A DNA stretch of 64,000 nucleotides from Dyadobacter fermentans DSM 18053. Lineage in GTDB: Bacteria; Bacteroidota; Bacteroidia; Cytophagales; Spirosomataceae. The notes below the pieces were generated by a model that was given only the letters and a program-made list of their open reading frames with translations, was not told the origin of the DNA and made no database searches. Shown here in pieces: positions 63,578-64,000 of the stretch (positions are counted from its first letter, which is position 1; each line of letters begins with the position of its first letter). The stretch is from assembly GCF_000023125.1 (NCBI RefSeq), contig NC_013037.1, positions 3,410,001-3,474,000 of the forward strand, given 5' to 3'. Position numbers and translations under genes: made by a program.

Positions 63578-63940
63578 TTACCACACCTGTTCCAGGTCCT
63601 TGGCCGAATATTTATGGTTACGCTCCGTAAAAACGGTGTCTGTGTCTTCCTTTTTCAGGTGAAGCGGGTTCTTTTTAGTCAACCGGGCGATTGCCGCTAC
63701 CGGGAACAAAACGATAAAGAACACTGCCGAAAGGAGAATCTTCCCGTTGATCGCACCCAGCACTTCTGCGAGCTTATACCAAAGCTTCACTATCAAATCG
63801 CCGAAAACCGGGATTGCGATGCTTAAAACGCCGATTACCGCCGCGGCGATCAGGAAATATTCGGATTTGAAGATAAAATACAGCACTACCAGCCCTGTGA
63901 CGATCACAAGCTGCGCTTTGACTTTGTCGGATTCACTCAT
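63578..63940 (-). CDS. Small membrane protein, SxtJ-like
   Basis: The protein has 120 residues and about three transmembrane helices, then a charged tail. The middle and end (VLGAINGKILLSAVFFIVLFPVAAIARL, then KKNPLHLKK) resemble the SxtJ family of small membrane proteins found beside glycan or carbamoyltransferase genes. No partner gene is in view; the window ends 60 bases upstream of the start. Function unknown. Confidence 0.55.
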   Translation of the reverse strand: MSESDKVKAQLVIVTGLVVLYFIFKSEYFLIAAAVIGVLSIAIPVFGDLIVKLWYKLAEVLGAINGKILLSAVFFIVLFPVAAIARLTKKNPLHLKKEDTDTVFTERNHKYSAKDLEQVW

Positions 63941-63961
63941 CTTGATATAGTAATATTTTAC

Positions 63962-63987
63962 CGGCGGCAGGGGGTTCCCTGCCGCCG
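63962..63987 (-). terminator. GC-rich hairpin at the right edge
   Basis: A perfect 11-bp stem, CGGCGGCAGGG/CCCTGCCGCCG, encloses a GGTT loop. On the - strand it is followed by GTAAAATATTA. It would end a gene to the right of the window that reads leftward. Confidence 0.5.
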
Positions 63988-64000
63988 AGCGAAGGTTTCA

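Overview
The window looks like a chromosomal segment of a Bacteroidota bacterium of the order Cytophagales. The gene set and the roughly 50% GC sequence would suit Dyadobacter or a close relative, but the genus is an inference. Supporting signs are a type IX secretion (T9SS) C-terminal sorting domain, many genes without a Shine-Dalgarno motif, and exact matches to the Bacteroidetes -7 promoter box TAnnTTTG upstream of many genes. Most genes are core metabolism or cell envelope. I see no prophage, insertion sequence or CRISPR array.

Layout. 1-2731: end of a maltose/glucan locus (GH65 phosphorylase and pgmB, divergent from a GH13 amylase). 2861-11399: envelope and signalling genes (DUF1460 amidase-like protein, MscS, a histidine kinase/response regulator pair, DinB-like protein, DUF4136 lipoprotein, a beta-barrel protein and a 722-residue membrane-anchored protein of unknown function). 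11472-14541: pheA and parE. 14818-32345: a tightly packed surface polysaccharide locus with OPX and PCP proteins, a Wzm/Wzt ABC exporter with a C-terminal Wzt domain, an aminotransferase, WbqC, a hexapeptide acyltransferase, several glycosyltransferases, a ligase/polymerase-like membrane protein and an acyltransferase. 32437-38050: thioredoxin, pentapeptide repeat protein, nagA, a B12-type radical SAM protein, a Fic protein and a decayed PIN toxin/antitoxin pair. 38328-48344: secreted or periplasmic hydrolases, a T9SS cargo protein and tRNA-Glu. 48451-63940: aroQ, xerD, sixA, sppA, a YihY protein, a nucleoside transporter, metH divergent from an Lrp-type regulator, an ECF sigma factor with a barrel-tailed anti-sigma-like partner, ppx and a small membrane protein.

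How the genes work together. The polysaccharide genes are co-directional with gaps of 2-50 bp or overlaps and probably form one transcript: sugar modification and chain assembly in the cytoplasm, export by Wzm/Wzt, and OPX/PCP spanning the periplasm. Convergent gene pairs are mostly separated by near-perfect bidirectional hairpin terminators. Several starts were moved from the longest frame because a TAnnTTTG box or a terminator lies inside the longer version (the radical SAM gene, ppx, the M14 peptidase, the CocE-type hydrolase).

The most unusual observations are: a glycosyltransferase paralogue that has lost its DxD motif; a truncated PIN toxin whose antitoxin is retained; an ECF sigma factor overlapping a protein that fuses an anti-sigma-like N-terminus to a barrel-like C-terminus; an octamer-repeat hairpin filling the gap between two convergent genes; and the 722-residue unknown protein. 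I did not find a clearly new multi-gene defence system.
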